Below are positions 43,330-51,927 of a stretch of 64,000 nucleotides of DNA, piece after piece. Location: contig NZ_KB892707.1 of assembly GCF_000373925.1 (NCBI RefSeq), positions 372,001 through 436,000 on the forward strand, in the 5' to 3' direction. The translations under genes and the position numbers were made by a program. The notes beneath the pieces are model-generated. The model was given only the letters and a program-made list of their open reading frames with translations, did not search any database and was not told where the DNA came from. The first letter of the stretch is position 1, and each line of letters begins with the position of its first letter. The DNA comes from Actinopolymorpha alba DSM 45243. GTDB lineage: Bacteria; Actinomycetota; Actinomycetes; Propionibacteriales; Actinopolymorphaceae.

Positions 43330-44271
43330 ATGAGTCCGAGCAGCAACAAGAGCCCGGTGCGGTTCGTGAAGGAGACCGTCCAGGAGGTGCGGATGGTCGC
43401 CCGCGGCTGGCGTTGGGGTCGCCGGCCGCTGGTTCCCCGCAGTGCGGAGCCGTTCCAACCCGCGAAGCAACCCACGGTCTTCCCGACCGCCTGGGCGCGC
43501 ACGCCGATCGCGAACGCCGTGCGCGACGTGGTGCAACGGGTCGGGTTGGGGCCGCTGCTCCGCTCGACGGTGACGCCGCAGGTCGCTGGCCTCGACGTAC
43601 TGACCAAGGTCAAGGGTCCGGTGCTGTTCGTCGCCAACCACACCTCGCACCTCGACACGCCGCTCATCCTGTGCTCGCTGCCGGACGAATGGCGGCGGCG
43701 GACGGCGGTCGCGGCGGCGGCGGACTACTTCTTCGACACCTGGTGGCGGGCCTCCGGCTCGGCGATGGTGTTCAACACGTTCCCGATCGAACGCCGCGGC
43801 GGCACCCTCTCCGCGACGCCGGGCGACCTGCTCGACGAGGGGTGGAGCGTCGTGGTGTTCCCGGAGGGCACGCGGTCGGTGGACGGCTGGGTGAGCAGGT
43901 TCCGGATGGGCGCCGCGTGGCTTGCCGTCGAGCACAACGTGCCGGTGATCCCGATCGGGATTCGTGGGTCGTACGCCGCGATGCCCCGCGGGCGCGGCTG
44001 GCCACGACCGGGTCGACTGCCGGTGCGCGTACGTTTCGGCGAGCCGATCTGGCCGGCGGAGGGCGAGGCTCCTCGCGCGTTCGCACCGAAGATCCGCGAT
44101 GGGGTGGCCCGTCTGCTCGACGAGGACGCGACCACCTGGTGGGACGCGACCCGCCGGGCGGTACGCGGGGACACGCCGGATCCCACCGGCGAGCCGGTGG
44201 CGTCGTGGCGGCGGATCTGGGCACAGACGGCGCCGCCCGTCGAGGGCCGGCGGCGGGGCGCCTGGAAGTAG
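43330..44271 (+). CDS. PlsC-type 1-acylglycerol-3-phosphate acyltransferase
   Basis: The 313-residue protein has the acyltransferase blocks in order: NHTSHLDTPLILCSLP (NHxxxxD), NTFPIERRGG, VFPEGTRSVDGW, and VPVIPIGIRGSYAAMPRG. The N-terminal 80 residues are basic and amphipathic, probably membrane-associated. It is the last gene of the four-gene cluster, seven bases after the LarA-like gene. An acyltransferase next to a fatty acyl-CoA reductase and a phosphatase supports a glycerolipid-type product. ATG 43330 has no strong ribosome-binding site; coupling is likely. Confidence 0.88.
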   Translation: MSPSSNKSPVRFVKETVQEVRMVARGWRWGRRPLVPRSAEPFQPAKQPTVFPTAWARTPIANAVRDVVQRVGLGPLLRSTVTPQVAGLDVLTKVKGPVLFVANHTSHLDTPLILCSLPDEWRRRTAVAAAADYFFDTWWRASGSAMVFNTFPIERRGGTLSATPGDLLDEGWSVVVFPEGTRSVDGWVSRFRMGAAWLAVEHNVPVIPIGIRGSYAAMPRGRGWPRPGRLPVRVRFGEPIWPAEGEAPRAFAPKIRDGVARLLDEDATTWWDATRRAVRGDTPDPTGEPVASWRRIWAQTAPPVEGRRRGAWK

Positions 44272-44353
44272 CCTGGCGTCCAGGGGCGAGCGCGGGGATC
44301 GCACGTCTGCGGTGCGTCGCGCACTCGCACCGCCCACCCGTGAGCTCGTGCGG

Positions 44354-46399
44354 ATGATGTGGCATCTTCTTCGGATGAGTCTGAGAAGACGCGGTAAGGG
44401 CGATCGCTCGAATCGGCACCTGCGGGCGGTCTCGCCGGAGGAGCAGCCGGACGCATCCGCCACGGATCTGCCGTTCGACCTCTCGCAACTGCCGGACAAC
44501 GAGGAGGAGTTCGCGGCGCTCCTGGAATCGAGCGCACTCTCGCCCGCACAGGCAGAGGAGGTCAGCAGGCAACTGTTCGCCACCGCGCTGAGCGGATTCG
44601 AGTCGACGCTTCGCCTGCGGGACCCGCTGGAGGCCGAGCTCGTGGCATCCGCGCTGCTTGGTGCCGCGCGCCAGCTGTCTGGTCACGAGGATGTCGGATC
44701 GGTCATCGAGGAAGCGTTTCTCCTCCCTGCTCGAGGCTCGTCGACCCCACTGGCCCTCGCCCTGCTGCGGGCCCTGGAAGCCGTCGCCGACACAGCTGAG
44801 CTACGAGCGCGGATCTCGGCGTACGCCTCCGAACTCTCCGCTCGCGGTGTGGCAGACCCGCGGTGGGCGGCGATGCTTGGGCAGGTGGAGGTCGGCGGAT
44901 GCTGGCAGCTGGCCGATGTTTTTGGCGACCAGGCGTCGTTGTTGTGCACGTTCCATTACGGCAAGCGGGCGCATGCCTTTCTCGCGCTCCTCGACTTCAA
45001 CCACGGGGGTGGATGGGTCAAGGACCTGTATCCGGCGGACGATCCAGACCGGGTGCTCAAGGAGTTCCGTAAGGAGGCGAAGCGCAACGTCGGACTCATG
45101 GAGCTGACCGCGATCGGCCCGGGGACCGCCCGGCGTCTGCTGGAGGACGGGATCCAGGTCGCGGACATGACCCTGAATCCGGACGTGACCGAGGAATACC
45201 TGCAGACTCGGGCGGTGGCGCTGGCGCGGTGCCGGACCATGCCGGACAGGCTGGGGGAGGATCTCGCGGACAAGGACGACGTGGAAGTTCCGGACGAGGA
45301 GCGGGACCGCATTGTGCGCACCTTCTTCGATTCGGACCAGGCCCGCGGACTGCGCCGGACCGACGCCGAGATGGCCGCCGTGTCCTTGCTGGTCGACTAT
45401 GGCTGCGATTACGACGACAACAGACCGCTCCGGGTAAGTCCCGCGAAGACCGCTGGCTTTCTGCTGGATTTTGTTCACCGTAAAGTGATTCTTGACGCTG
45501 GGACAAAGGCGGTCCTGCCCTCGGTCGTCGGCGCATGGAATCGCTGGGTAGCGACCGAGATGAAGCTCGCACCGGCGGCCCGGGAAGAATTGTTCGCCGC
45601 GGTCGACTCCATAGTCCTGGAGTTCGAAGGTGCTCCGTCCCATGATCCGCTGGCGGAGCTGATGGGGAGTGGTGAATTGCCACCGGAGCTCGCGCAGGTG
45701 TTCGCCGCGCTCTCCGCGGATGATCAACCGGCTCCGGCGACCCGCGGCCGCAAGCGTGCCAGCAAGCGGGGCAAGGTGAGCGGCGCGACTCGGACGGAAT
45801 CATCGCCGGCCGGTCCGGATGCGGTGTACCAACTGAAGATCAGCCTGCGGGGCGCGAGGCCTCCGATCTGGCGGCGGCTTCGGGTGCCGGCGTACGTCAC
45901 CCTCGCGCAGCTGCACGAGGTTATCCAGGTGGCGTTCGGATGGGACGACTCCCATCTGCACGCGTTCTATTCGCCTGGGAACCTGCTGAGGTTCGGTGCG
46001 CCTGGAATGCTGGACGATGCCGAGGACGAAAATGGCGTCCGGCTCTTCGAAATAGCCCCGGATGCCCGGGCGAAGTTCGCGTATACGTACGACTTCGGTG
46101 ACGACTGGGAGCACCAGATTCTCGTCGAGGACATCCAGGAATCAGTTGGTTCTGAACCCATCACTCACGCGGAGTGTGTCACCGGCCGCCGGGCCGCTCC
46201 GGTGGATGACTCGGGCGGCATCTGGGGCTGGGAGGCCATCTGCGAAGCTGTCGCGGACCCCAGCCACCCAGACCACGAGGACAGGGTCGAGTGGCTGGAC
46301 GGCGCGCACGGTATCGACGCGGCGGACTTTGACCCGGCGCACTTCTCAGCCGCGGACATCACCCGCGCGCTGCGGAGCGTGCCCCTCCCGAAGGCGTAG
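44354..46399 (+). CDS. pRiA4b ORF-3-family protein with long N-terminal domain
   Basis: The last 190 residues (from about 490) match the plasmid pRiA4b ORF-3 domain: VYQLKISLRGARPPIWRRL, FGWDDSHLHAF, YTYDFGDDWEHQILVED and CVTGRRAAPVDD. This family appears in and around IS and plasmid regions and its function is unknown. The N-terminal 480 residues include an acidic segment and a globular region (CWQLADVFGDQASLLCTFHY, FLALLDFNHGGGWVKDLYP) that I cannot assign. The start is uncertain: ATG 44354 is used, with GTG 44312 and ATG 44375 as alternatives; none has a good ribosome-binding site. Confidence 0.75.
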   Translation: MMWHLLRMSLRRRGKGDRSNRHLRAVSPEEQPDASATDLPFDLSQLPDNEEEFAALLESSALSPAQAEEVSRQLFATALSGFESTLRLRDPLEAELVASALLGAARQLSGHEDVGSVIEEAFLLPARGSSTPLALALLRALEAVADTAELRARISAYASELSARGVADPRWAAMLGQVEVGGCWQLADVFGDQASLLCTFHYGKRAHAFLALLDFNHGGGWVKDLYPADDPDRVLKEFRKEAKRNVGLMELTAIGPGTARRLLEDGIQVADMTLNPDVTEEYLQTRAVALARCRTMPDRLGEDLADKDDVEVPDEERDRIVRTFFDSDQARGLRRTDAEMAAVSLLVDYGCDYDDNRPLRVSPAKTAGFLLDFVHRKVILDAGTKAVLPSVVGAWNRWVATEMKLAPAAREELFAAVDSIVLEFEGAPSHDPLAELMGSGELPPELAQVFAALSADDQPAPATRGRKRASKRGKVSGATRTESSPAGPDAVYQLKISLRGARPPIWRRLRVPAYVTLAQLHEVIQVAFGWDDSHLHAFYSPGNLLRFGAPGMLDDAEDENGVRLFEIAPDARAKFAYTYDFGDDWEHQILVEDIQESVGSEPITHAECVTGRRAAPVDDSGGIWGWEAICEAVADPSHPDHEDRVEWLDGAHGIDAADFDPAHFSAADITRALRSVPLPKA

Positions 46400-46512
46400 C
46401 TCAGGCGTAGCTCAGAAACGCATGATTCGGAAGGCCGCGACTGCGACGGGCCGCGGACGGCTACTAACGTCAGGACGGACAGTCGGTCGACTCGAGCGCT
46501 ACTGGAGGATCC

Positions 46513-47064
46513 ATGACCGAGGCGAAGGCGCCGTTCGGTTTCAACCCATACGACTTCCTGCCCGGCAAGCCGACGTTCACGGTGACGAGCAACGACCTCG
46601 TCGATGGCGGGCCGCTCGCACGGCCGCAGGTGTCGGGGTTGATGGGTGCCGGTGGGGAGGACGCGTCGCCGCACCTGTCGTGGTCGGGCCAGCCCGCCGA
46701 GACGAAGAGCTTCGCGGTCACCTGCTACGACCCCGACGCGCCGACCGCGAGCGGCTTCTGGCACTGGGCTGTCTACAACCTCCCGGCATCGGTCACCGAA
46801 CTCCCCACCGGCGCCGGTGGACCTGATGGGGTCGACCTGCCGGCTGGCGCGGTGACGATCGCGAACGACGCCGGGCTGAAGCAGTACGTCGGGGCCGCGC
46901 CACCTGCTGGACACGGGCCGCACCGCTACTTCTTCGTCGTTCACGCTCTCGACGTCGAGGCGCTCGACCTTCCCGAGGGTGCGAGGCCCGCGTACCTCGG
47001 ATTCAACCTTTTCTTCCACACACTCGCCCGGGCCACGCTGGTCGGGACGTACGCGCAGTCCTAG
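46513..47064 (+). CDS. YbhB/YbcL (PEBP) family protein
   Basis: The 183-residue protein belongs to the phosphatidylethanolamine-binding-like family: [40 protein letters not shown] and [17 protein letters not shown], which form the anion-binding pocket. Bacterial members are cytoplasmic and of unclear role. ATG 46513 follows GGAGG. A degenerate 11-bp direct repeat (GCGTAGCTCAG twice at 46394-46415) lies just upstream. It is followed by a family B hairpin. Confidence 0.9.
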   Translation: MTEAKAPFGFNPYDFLPGKPTFTVTSNDLVDGGPLARPQVSGLMGAGGEDASPHLSWSGQPAETKSFAVTCYDPDAPTASGFWHWAVYNLPASVTELPTGAGGPDGVDLPAGAVTIANDAGLKQYVGAAPPAGHGPHRYFFVVHALDVEALDLPEGARPAYLGFNLFFHTLARATLVGTYAQS

Positions 47065-47094
47065 CCGCAAGGGCTGCCAGGCTCCGCCTTCGGA

Positions 47095-47159
47095 GTTGTC
47101 AGAGGTTTCTCGGGCTGTCAGAGGTTTCTCGGTTAAGAGACCGAGAAACCTCTGACAAC
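47095..47159. terminator. Hairpin, family B palindrome copy 2, with duplicated left arm
   Basis: A right arm at 47141-47159 pairs with either of two left arms, 47095-47113 (19 bp) or 47117-47132 (16 bp), both GTCAGAGGTTTCTCGG. The loop is TTAAGAGA. It lies between two convergent genes (ends 47064 and 47181), so it can serve as a bidirectional terminator. Confidence 0.75.
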
Positions 47160-47180
47160 CGCGGTCGTGCGCGAGATCCG

Positions 47181-48356
47181 TCAGCGTTCGAGTCCCTTGT
47201 CGCGGCAGTACTTCGGCGCCGAAACCGGGTTGCAGCGGACGGCCGCACCACCCGGAAGCTCGGCCACGAAGTCGCTGTCGTACCTCGCCGTCATGCCCAC
47301 CGACGGGAAGTCGGTCGTGACCAGCTGGGCGCCACTGTCGAGAGCAATCCCGACCCGGCTGTACTCCTTGTTCTTCACAGTGCTGAGCGGTTCGTCAGAC
47401 CGGGTGCGAATCAGGTAACCCTTGCGTACGAGGTCCTGGATCGCGGCCTGGTTGGCGCCACGCGGGTCGTTGATCTGCGTGATCGCGGCGTCAGGCTGGC
47501 CGATCGGTCCGCGGGTGAAGACGGCCCGGCCTTCGAGGTTCGGGCGGCCTTCGAGATACATCTCGCGGACGTTGTCGAAGAAGAACAACACTTTGCCCCG
47601 CGCCCACGACAGCTTGGGCCAGCCGTACTTCAGGATCGACTGCTCCAGCGTCAACCCTGGCTTGCGCAGGTCGTCGGCGGTGATGAGCTGGTCCTCGGTG
47701 AAGACCGAGCGGATCTCGGCGTCGAGGTCATCGAGGAGAGCGGGGGTCCAGGGCGGGCTGACCGCGCCGCCGAGCTTCTCCCACCGGGCGTCGCTCCGCT
47801 TGGCTTCGACCTGGATGATGATCGGGACGTGCCCGGGGTTGGCCTTCGACCACGTCTTCACCTGCTGCAGGCAGCGGACGAAGGTACGGCAGGTCGTGTT
47901 GTAGTCCTGGTCGGCGACGTGGAGCACCTTCATGCCCGGCTTGGCCATGTCGGGGTCGTCGATGGGACCGAGGCCGGCACGCTGCCGGGCGAGAGGGTTT
48001 TGGTAGAGGCCCCCCTCGGGGTCGGCGAGTACGTCGAACTCCAGCGCGCGGACGTTCTGGCGGTCCAGCAGGTCGGGCACCGAGGCGTGCGAGTAGTAGC
48101 CCCACTGCGGATAGCCCGGGTCGATCTTTATGGACTCGGTGAGCTCCGCGCCCTGCATCTCGCGGTGATAGGCGTTGTGCGCGCCCATGAACTGGATCTG
48201 GTTCATGCGTACGTCGTCGTCCGGCCCGCTGGCCGGGGTGAGCTGAGACGTCTGCTCACGGTCTGGTACGTGCGTGAGAGTGGGTACGACTGCTGAGGCG
48301 AGGGCCGTGGTGGCCACCGCGACCACGGCGACGCCGAGGCGTGCGAGAACGGTCAT
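47181..48356 (-). CDS. Secreted PI-PLC-like phosphodiesterase
   Basis: The 391-residue protein starts with a signal peptide ([20 protein letters not shown]) and continues with a phosphatidylinositol-specific phospholipase C fold of the Ca-dependent C1-like type: [15 protein letters not shown] with the first catalytic His, [25 protein letters not shown] and [13 protein letters not shown]. The second half contains [14 protein letters not shown] and [10 protein letters not shown] near the end. It is likely to act outside the cell on phosphodiesters. ATG 48356 is chosen for the GGAGG five bases upstream and the signal peptide; the open frame extends 45 codons upstream. Confidence 0.85.
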   Translation of the reverse strand: MTVLARLGVAVVAVATTALASAVVPTLTHVPDREQTSQLTPASGPDDDVRMNQIQFMGAHNAYHREMQGAELTESIKIDPGYPQWGYYSHASVPDLLDRQNVRALEFDVLADPEGGLYQNPLARQRAGLGPIDDPDMAKPGMKVLHVADQDYNTTCRTFVRCLQQVKTWSKANPGHVPIIIQVEAKRSDARWEKLGGAVSPPWTPALLDDLDAEIRSVFTEDQLITADDLRKPGLTLEQSILKYGWPKLSWARGKVLFFFDNVREMYLEGRPNLEGRAVFTRGPIGQPDAAITQINDPRGANQAAIQDLVRKGYLIRTRSDEPLSTVKNKEYSRVGIALDSGAQLVTTDFPSVGMTARYDSDFVAELPGGAAVRCNPVSAPKYCRDKGLER

Positions 48357-48569
48357 CTGGTCCTCCAACGATCGGTCAGCCGCCCAGCCTCGGTGCCGTA
48401 CGTGGCTACCTCGTGAACGCCCGACCATCGGTCGTAGAAAGTTGCCCACTACCTTGGCCGGCCGGTGAGTCGTTCTCCATCCATACGCCACTTGTCTGGC
48501 CGCCCCTGGTCAGGATGGGGCGGGGTCGCTCGGGTGACATCCCTCGCCGGACTGCTCGCAGCGGGTCGC

Positions 48570-48575
48570 TAGGGT
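48570..48575 (+). promoter_or_regulatory. Putative hisF promoter -10 (TAGGGT), leaderless
   Basis: TAGGGT ends eight bases before ATG 48584 with no ribosome-binding site between, like hisD and priA. Confidence 0.5.
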
Positions 48576-48583
48576 CGGTGGGT

Positions 48584-49351
48584 ATGAGCAGCAGTCTCGC
48601 GGTCCGGGTGATCCCGTGCCTCGACGTGGACGCCGGCCGGGTCGTGAAGGGTGTCAACTTCGTTGACCTCCGCGACGCCGGCGATCCAGTGGAGATGGCG
48701 AAGGTCTATGACGCCGAAGGTGCCGACGAACTCACCTTCCTCGACGTCTCGGCCTCGGCTCATGGCCGTGAGACGACGTTCGACGTCGTACGCCGGACCG
48801 CGGAGCAGGTTTTCATCCCGCTGACCGTCGGCGGTGGTGTGCGGTCCGTCGAGGATGTCGACCGGCTGCTGCGCGCGGGTGCCGACAAGGTGGGCGTCAA
48901 CACCGCGGCAATCGCGCGACCTGAGCTGGTGGCCGAGATCGCGCAGCGGTTCGGTGCGCAGGTGCTTGTGCTGTCCCTGGACGCGCGCCGGGCCGAGGGT
49001 GTGCCGTCCGGGTTCGAGGTCACCACGCACGGCGGTCGGCGGGGCACCGGGATCGACGCGGTCGAGTGGGCCGCTCGCGGCGCGGAGCTGGGGGCGGGGG
49101 AGATCCTGCTCAACTCCATGGACGCCGACGGCACCAAGGCCGGCTACGACCTGGAGATGATCCGCGCGGTTCGTGCGGTGGTCGACGTACCCCTGATCGC
49201 CAGCGGTGGCGCCGGCACGCCGGCCGATTTTCCGCCGGCGATCGAGGCTGGCGCGGATGCCGTACTCGCGGCGAGCGTGTTCCACTTCGGCGACCTGCGG
49301 ATCGGGGATGTCAAGGAGGCCTTGCGCGAGGCCGGCCAGACCGTGCGCTGA
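48584..49351 (+). CDS. hisF: Imidazole glycerol phosphate synthase cyclase subunit
   Basis: HisF joins PRFAR and ammonia to give IGP and AICAR; it works as a complex with HisH. The 255-residue TIM-barrel protein has [18 protein letters not shown] with the first catalytic Asp, [25 protein letters not shown] with the second Asp, [17 protein letters not shown] and [13 protein letters not shown]. It stands alone, 13.5 kb away from priA, which normally is its neighbour in actinobacteria. ATG 48584 is the first plausible start. Confidence 0.96.
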   Translation: MSSSLAVRVIPCLDVDAGRVVKGVNFVDLRDAGDPVEMAKVYDAEGADELTFLDVSASAHGRETTFDVVRRTAEQVFIPLTVGGGVRSVEDVDRLLRAGADKVGVNTAAIARPELVAEIAQRFGAQVLVLSLDARRAEGVPSGFEVTTHGGRRGTGIDAVEWAARGAELGAGEILLNSMDADGTKAGYDLEMIRAVRAVVDVPLIASGGAGTPADFPPAIEAGADAVLAASVFHFGDLRIGDVKEALREAGQTVR

Positions 49352-49499
49352 CCCGCCGTGATGGATCTGCTGGCCGGGTCCCCCATTTCCAGGTGGGTGT
49401 CCGTGGCGTATGTCACACTTGCCGGACTCTTGGTCGATCATGCGGGGGTCTGTCATGCGTGGCGGGGGTGGGTGGCGGGCGAAGCCCGCGAGGGGCCGG

Positions 49500-50909
49500 A
49501 TGATGAGGGTGTGGCGTTCGTTAACCGCCGCTGCCTTGGCCGGCGCGATCGCTCTTGGCGCGGCGATCGGCGTGCAGGGACCAGCGGTTTCGGCCGCGAC
49601 TCCAGCCAGGCCGTCCGACTTCAACGGTGACGGGTTCATCGATCTTGCGGTTGGTACGACGGCCACCATCGGCAGTCAGCCGTTCGCCGGCTCCGTCGCC
49701 GTGGTCTACGGCACTGGATCCACGCTCGATCCGGCGAAGCGGCAGCGCATCGACCAGTCCCTGTCGTGGGTGCCGGGGTCTCCCGGTGCGGAGGACGGCT
49801 TTGGTGGGGCGCTCGCGTCCGCGGACTTCAATGCGGACGGGTACGCCGACCTCGCCGTGTGTACGCCGGGGGAGAGCGAGCATGGCTACAAGTTCTTCGG
49901 TTCGCTGAGCCTTCTCTTCGGCAGCTCAGGGGGACTCAAGCGGGCGATCCGGCTCACCGCGAACTGCCATGAGCTGGCGACCGCCGACTTCAACCGGGAC
50001 AGCTTCCCCGACCTGGCCATTGTGGGGGCCGAAGAGGTGCGGATCATGTCCGGCGGCCCCGATGTGGTGAGGCTTCCGATTCCGCTTCAACTCATCGGTC
50101 CCGTCGGGCTCGACCTCATCCGCAAGGCGCCGGCGGTGGGTGACATGACCGGCGATGGCTATCCGGACCTGGTCTACGTCGCGCAGGTCCCACAGGGCGC
50201 TCGGCTCCTGTTGTTCCGGGGTAGCCGTGACGGCCTCGAGTCGTTGTTCGCCGACATCGTGGTCACCCAGGACGTCGACGCCACCGCGATCGCGGACGTC
50301 GACGGAGATGGTTTCGCCGACCTGGCGGCCGGCAGCGCCAGATCGAACGTCGGCGGGCGCGAAGAAGCCGGCCGGGTCCGCGTCTACTACGGCTCGGCCG
50401 CCGGCCTGGACAGAAATCGTGGCGTCACAATGATCACCCAGGACACCCCGGGCGTCCCGGGCGCGCCGGAAGCCGGTGACCTCTTCGGGCTCGACCTGGC
50501 GTTCGGTGACGCGAACGGCGACCGTAAGCCGGATCTCGCGATCGCCGCGCCGTACGAAGATCTTGGGTCGAAGTCGAACGCGGGGATGGTGACCGTCATC
50601 CCTGGCGGCAGTTCGGGGCTCGACTTCGCCAGAGCCAAGGGCATCACGCAGGACACCGCCGGAGTGCCGGGGGCGGCCGAGGCGAAGGACCTGTTCGGGT
50701 CCGCGCTCGTCTTCCGTGACTTCAACCGGGACGGCCGGGCCGAGTTGGTCGTATCCACCAGGAACGAGAACGCCGGCGAGGGCTCAGTAACCGTGCTGGT
50801 CGGCACTACCACGGGCGTCGGAGGTGCGGGGCGGTTCCCCGTCCTCGGCCCGCGTTCCCTCGGCATCACCGGCGAACTCCCGTACTTCGGTTCGGCTTTG
50901 TCGCGTTAG
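49500..50909 (+). CDS. Secreted FG-GAP repeat protein
   Basis: The 469-residue protein has a signal peptide (MMRVWRSLTAAALAGAIALG) and at least five integrin-alpha-type FG-GAP repeats, each with a Ca-binding loop such as DFNGDGFIDLAVG, DFNADGYADLAV, DVDGDGFADLAAG, DANGDRKPDLAIA and DFNRDGRAELVV. They would form a beta-propeller outside the cell. No enzymatic domain is attached, so the role is unknown, perhaps binding at the cell surface. Earlier in-frame ATGs (49410, 49440, 49455) precede a GC-rich stretch without a signal peptide at the start, so ATG 49500 is preferred. Confidence 0.85.
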   Translation: MMRVWRSLTAAALAGAIALGAAIGVQGPAVSAATPARPSDFNGDGFIDLAVGTTATIGSQPFAGSVAVVYGTGSTLDPAKRQRIDQSLSWVPGSPGAEDGFGGALASADFNADGYADLAVCTPGESEHGYKFFGSLSLLFGSSGGLKRAIRLTANCHELATADFNRDSFPDLAIVGAEEVRIMSGGPDVVRLPIPLQLIGPVGLDLIRKAPAVGDMTGDGYPDLVYVAQVPQGARLLLFRGSRDGLESLFADIVVTQDVDATAIADVDGDGFADLAAGSARSNVGGREEAGRVRVYYGSAAGLDRNRGVTMITQDTPGVPGAPEAGDLFGLDLAFGDANGDRKPDLAIAAPYEDLGSKSNAGMVTVIPGGSSGLDFARAKGITQDTAGVPGAAEAKDLFGSALVFRDFNRDGRAELVVSTRNENAGEGSVTVLVGTTTGVGGAGRFPVLGPRSLGITGELPYFGSALSR

Positions 50910-50918
50910 CGTGTCCGC

Positions 50919-51749
50919 ATGATCGGACGACCAGCCCCGGCGTTGTTGGCGAGCGTCGACCTTCCGCCTGATGTCATCGTCGAGTCCGCTGGTGGTGCGA
51001 CCGGCCAGGTGTGGAAGGTGACGACGCCGGACGGCCCTTGTGCCCTTCGGCGGGGGGGCTCGGCGGAGTCGGCCGCGACCGAACTCGCGACCATGGCGGC
51101 GGCGCGCGCCGCCGGGCTGCCGGTGCCCGACGTGATCCGGCACGGCACGAGTGAGGCGGGCGAGGCCGTGCTGCTGTCGTGGCTCCCAGGGATGACCATG
51201 GTGGATGCGTTGCGGAGTCGTCCTGAACGCGCCCACACCTTGGGCTTGGTCATGGGGGAGGCTCAGCGCCAGCTCCACACGATTGCCGCACCGGCCGGCC
51301 TCCCGACTGTGACTGTCGGTGGGATGTCTTTGAACGGCGCCGTTGCGGGCTCGCCGGTGTCCGGGTTGGGTGGCGTACTGCTGCACCTCGACTGGCACCT
51401 GCTCAACCTGTTGGTGGACGGCGATCGGGTGAGCGGCATCGTCGACTGGACGAACGCCCGGGCGGGGGACCCACTGTTGGACCTCGCCCGCAGCCACTGT
51501 CTGTTCACCGTCGATCCGGCGCTTGCGACCCTGACGCCCGTCGAACGCCGCCTGCTCGCGGAGGTGCACCAGGGCTGGGTCGCGGGCTACGGGCCAACCG
51601 CGGCTTCGATCCCGGCCCCCTACCTGGCCTGGGCGGGCCGCACCATGCTGGCCGACCAGGCCAGCCGGTACGCCACCAACCCGGCCGCCCTCGACGAGCT
51701 TCGTCGCTGGACCGAAGGATGGCAGTCGCGCGTAGGCCCGGTCGGGTAG
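50919..51749 (+). CDS. APH-family phosphotransferase
   Basis: The 276-residue protein has the aminoglycoside phosphotransferase/choline-kinase fold: an N-lobe with VWKVTTPDGPCALR, the catalytic loop LHLDWHLLNLLVDG (HxD...N) and the metal-binding IVDWTNARAGDPLLDLAR. The substrate may be a sugar, an antibiotic or a metabolite; the family is too broad to say, and nothing nearby indicates resistance. ATG 50919 is six bases after TAGCGT (50907-50912), which also includes the stop of the previous gene; a leaderless transcript is likely. Confidence 0.85.
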   Translation: MIGRPAPALLASVDLPPDVIVESAGGATGQVWKVTTPDGPCALRRGGSAESAATELATMAAARAAGLPVPDVIRHGTSEAGEAVLLSWLPGMTMVDALRSRPERAHTLGLVMGEAQRQLHTIAAPAGLPTVTVGGMSLNGAVAGSPVSGLGGVLLHLDWHLLNLLVDGDRVSGIVDWTNARAGDPLLDLARSHCLFTVDPALATLTPVERRLLAEVHQGWVAGYGPTAASIPAPYLAWAGRTMLADQASRYATNPAALDELRRWTEGWQSRVGPVG

Positions 51750-51787
51750 GAGCATTTGTGCGGCCGACGTCCTCCCGCGCGTTCAGA

Positions 51788-51885
51788 CCCCGAAATGACC
51801 ACGTATACGTGGCGTGTACCTGCTTCACATGGCACCGACACCATGCGAAGCAGGCAATGACCACGTATACGTGATCATTTCGGGG
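51788..51885. repeat. Nested cruciform palindrome, family A relative
   Basis: The outer arms of 25 bp (51788-51812 and 51861-51885) differ at one base, begin with CCCCGAAATGA and contain the 12-bp palindrome CACGTATACGTG. The inner arms of 14 bp (51819-51832 and 51841-51854) also differ at one base. It lies between two convergent genes (ends 51749 and 51928). The outer ATCATTTCGGGG is shared with the palindromes at 28619 and 29030. Confidence 0.85.
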
Positions 51886-51906
51886 CTCGGGCTCGGGCTC
51901 GGGCTC
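51883..51906 (+). repeat. Hexanucleotide tandem repeat (GGGCTC, four units)
   Basis: Four perfect GGGCTC units follow the cruciform directly and run into a G/C-only stretch ending at 51928. The repeat lies outside coding sequence and might vary in length. Confidence 0.8.
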
Positions 51907-51927
51907 GGGGGCGGGGCCGGGGCCGGG

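Noticed and set aside
47170-47200. GTTCGAGTCC considered as part of a tRNA T-arm
   Set aside because: No matching acceptor or anticodon arm is nearby; it is the 3' end of the PI-PLC-like coding sequence.
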